64,000 nucleotides of DNA. Origin: Terrisporobacter vanillatitrophus. GTDB lineage: Bacteria > Bacillota > Clostridia > Peptostreptococcales > Peptostreptococcaceae. Below the pieces are notes generated by a model. That model was given only the letters and a program-made list of their open reading frames with translations. It did not search any database and had not been told where the DNA came from. Position 1 is the first letter of the stretch, and every line of letters begins with the position of its first letter. Made by a program: the position numbers and the translations under genes. This document shows, piece after piece, positions 62,706 to 64,000 of the stretch. The stretch is taken from assembly GCF_051148895.1 (NCBI RefSeq), contig NZ_CP154625.1, positions 2,170,001 through 2,234,000 on the forward strand, in the 5' to 3' direction.

Positions 62706-64000
62706 TTATAATTCTTTATTCATGTTTATTATTAGTTGACCTATAGGTAAGCTAGAATCATTACATGGAAGAATTTTATGAGTCAATATTTGAAAATTAT
62801 TGTTACTCAATTTTTCATACAGCTTTGTAAAAATTATTTCATTTTCAAATACTTCTCCACTTAAGGCAACTATGTTTAAATGATATAATTTTCTTAAGTA
62901 CAGACATATTCTGAAAGAAAATTCAACTATAGTATTGTGAAATTTCATAGCTATTTCACATGGATTTATGTTGTTTATCACCTCTTTAAAAACTTCTTCT
63001 ATGATATAATCTGTATCAACTATAAATTGATTATTTTCATAATTAATTTCAAATTTATAATAATCCTTTGTATTTATAGATTTTTTTGCCAAATTTTCCA
63101 ACTCTAAACAAGCTTCTCCTTCATAAGAAATCTTCTTTTGAAAATTTAAAAATGCACTTATTCCATCAAATAACCTTCCCATGGAAGAAGTATGAGGTGT
63201 ATTTACATCGTTTTTAATCATGTATAATATGGTATGATAATTTTTGTATTTAATATAAGAAAAAAGATTATTTATACTTAAATTACTTATTAGTTCTTCC
63301 ACTGGCAGATTTGATTTATTTCTAGACCATGACTCTAGCAAACTTACTGCCATTTTCCAAGGCTCTTTTGCTGCATTCTCCCCTCCAGGCATTTTCATAT
63401 AATTTAAATGACCTACTCTCTTAAAACTTTTATTATCACAAATTAAAAATTCACTTCCCCATAAGTTTTTATCTTTTTCATAAGTAAATCCATCAAAACA
63501 TAATCCTATTACTTTCTCACTTATATTATTTTCAAACATACAGCTTACTATATGAGCATGTTGATGATAAACAGATAGTTGTTTTATATGATTATCTTTT
63601 AAAAAATCATCATAAAAATAATCTTGGTTATAATAATTAATAGGAGTATATCCTCTCCCCATTCTTATCATTCTTTCTTCATTTAAAATCACTTTTACCA
63701 CAGAATCTTCCTCTGGTACATAAATTTCTTTATTATGAATTAGAAAAAAATCCGCAATATCTTTTAACTTTTCCAATGCATCTTCATTTTTATAAATCAT
63801 AGGCATACCACTTATATTACCGCTTGTCATAACTAAGACTTTTAGTTCGTCATCAAATAACATGGAATGAAGAGGTGTATAAGGTAGCATAACTCCAAAT
63901 GAATCCCTATTAAATGAAATATTATTAGGAAGCTTATTGTTTTTCTTTTTTAAAATAACTATAGGCTTTTTACTACTACTTAATATACTCTTTTCTTTTT
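62706..64000 (-). CDS. hypF: Carbamoyltransferase HypF, C-terminal part (5' end cut by the window)
   Basis: Maturation factor for [NiFe] hydrogenases that makes the cyanide ligand from carbamoyl phosphate. The visible 431 codons run open to the right edge and lack the N-terminal acylphosphatase and zinc-finger domains, which lie outside. They contain the end of the YrdC-like domain (MLPYTPLHSMLF, VMTSGNISGMP) and the Kae1-like domain (QHAHIVSCMFEN, GLCFDGFTYE). GGENAAKEPWKMA and SSMGRLFDG are HypF motifs. Partial, not truncated in nature as far as seen. Confidence 0.93.
   Translation of the reverse strand, partial: KEKSILSSSKKPIVILKKKNNKLPNNISFNRDSFGVMLPYTPLHSMLFDDELKVLVMTSGNISGMPMIYKNEDALEKLKDIADFFLIHNKEIYVPEEDSVVKVILNEERMIRMGRGYTPINYYNQDYFYDDFLKDNHIKQLSVYHQHAHIVSCMFENNISEKVIGLCFDGFTYEKDKNLWGSEFLICDNKSFKRVGHLNYMKMPGGENAAKEPWKMAVSLLESWSRNKSNLPVEELISNLSINNLFSYIKYKNYHTILYMIKNDVNTPHTSSMGRLFDGISAFLNFQKKISYEGEACLELENLAKKSINTKDYYKFEINYENNQFIVDTDYIIEEVFKEVINNINPCEIAMKFHNTIVEFSFRICLYLRKLYHLNIVALSGEVFENEIIFTKLYEKLSNNNFQILTHKILPCNDSSLPIGQLIINMNKEL

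Overview
The window is very AT-rich DNA with AGGAGG-type ribosome binding sites, many strong hairpin-plus-T terminators and several TTG or GTG starts. Its families (anaerobe-type hybrid cluster protein, clostridial ferredoxin, DUF1540, DUF5714, DUF2284, DUF2935, beta-flower repeat protein) point to the chromosome of a Clostridium-like anaerobic Firmicute. No rRNA, tRNA, CRISPR array or intact prophage was seen. One complete IS3-family (IS150-like) element is present.

Layout. 1-4.8 kb: an ABC exporter ATPase cut by the window edge, divergent from a histidine kinase/response regulator pair, then three surface or membrane-anchored proteins. 5-7.5 kb: asparaginase, a staygreen-family protein and a zinc-ribbon/DUF2628 membrane protein. 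7.5-10.3 kb: a decayed island holding an array of TGTKCCTA octamers, several small frameshifted genes, a polymorphic-toxin tail without its N-terminus, and a sigma-factor pseudogene. 10.3-19.6 kb: MFS transporter, the hcp-ferredoxin pair, a BspA-like LRR remnant, a MarR-GNAT operon with two palindromic operators, manganese catalase, and a nitroreductase. 19.6-21.3 kb: a possible structured RNA next to the IS element. 21.3-27.2 kb: dicarboxylate symporter, DUF5714 protein, secreted subtilase, CDF metal exporter. 27.3-31.2 kb: a non-canonical Hsp70/GrpE pair divergent from a TerB-J-domain protein and a membrane LRR protein. 31.3-36.2 kb: a copper operon (duplicated-domain lipoprotein, CsoR, CopA, CopZ) and a DUF1540 protein. 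36.2-43.2 kb: cell-wall enzymes, PhzF beside a dead MocR regulator, and a CPA-type antiporter behind a fluoride riboswitch. 43.3-46.9 kb: a YtrA-type GntR/ABC operon with matching operators, and redox proteins. 46.9-51.2 kb: a giant four-module AAA+ ATPase with a SHOCT tail, and a five-repeat beta-flower protein. 51.2-64 kb: LprI-like lipoprotein, N-truncated CorC-like protein, CstA, alanine symporter, a BASS transporter/IlvD/FadR-type locus, two small HxlR regulators, and the C-terminal part of HypF.

How genes work together. Clear functional sets are nitrosative stress (hcp with ferredoxin), copper efflux, fluoride response, sensing linked to ABC export (two loci), organic or amino acid transport, and a dedicated chaperone set. 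The most notable items are the fluoride riboswitch driving an antiporter (its pseudoknot pairing differs from the common form by a compensatory change), the octamer array in the decayed island, the divergent Hsp70/TerB-J/LRR cluster, the four-module AAA+ protein, and hairpin terminators whose stems are identical to the IS element's terminal inverted repeat.
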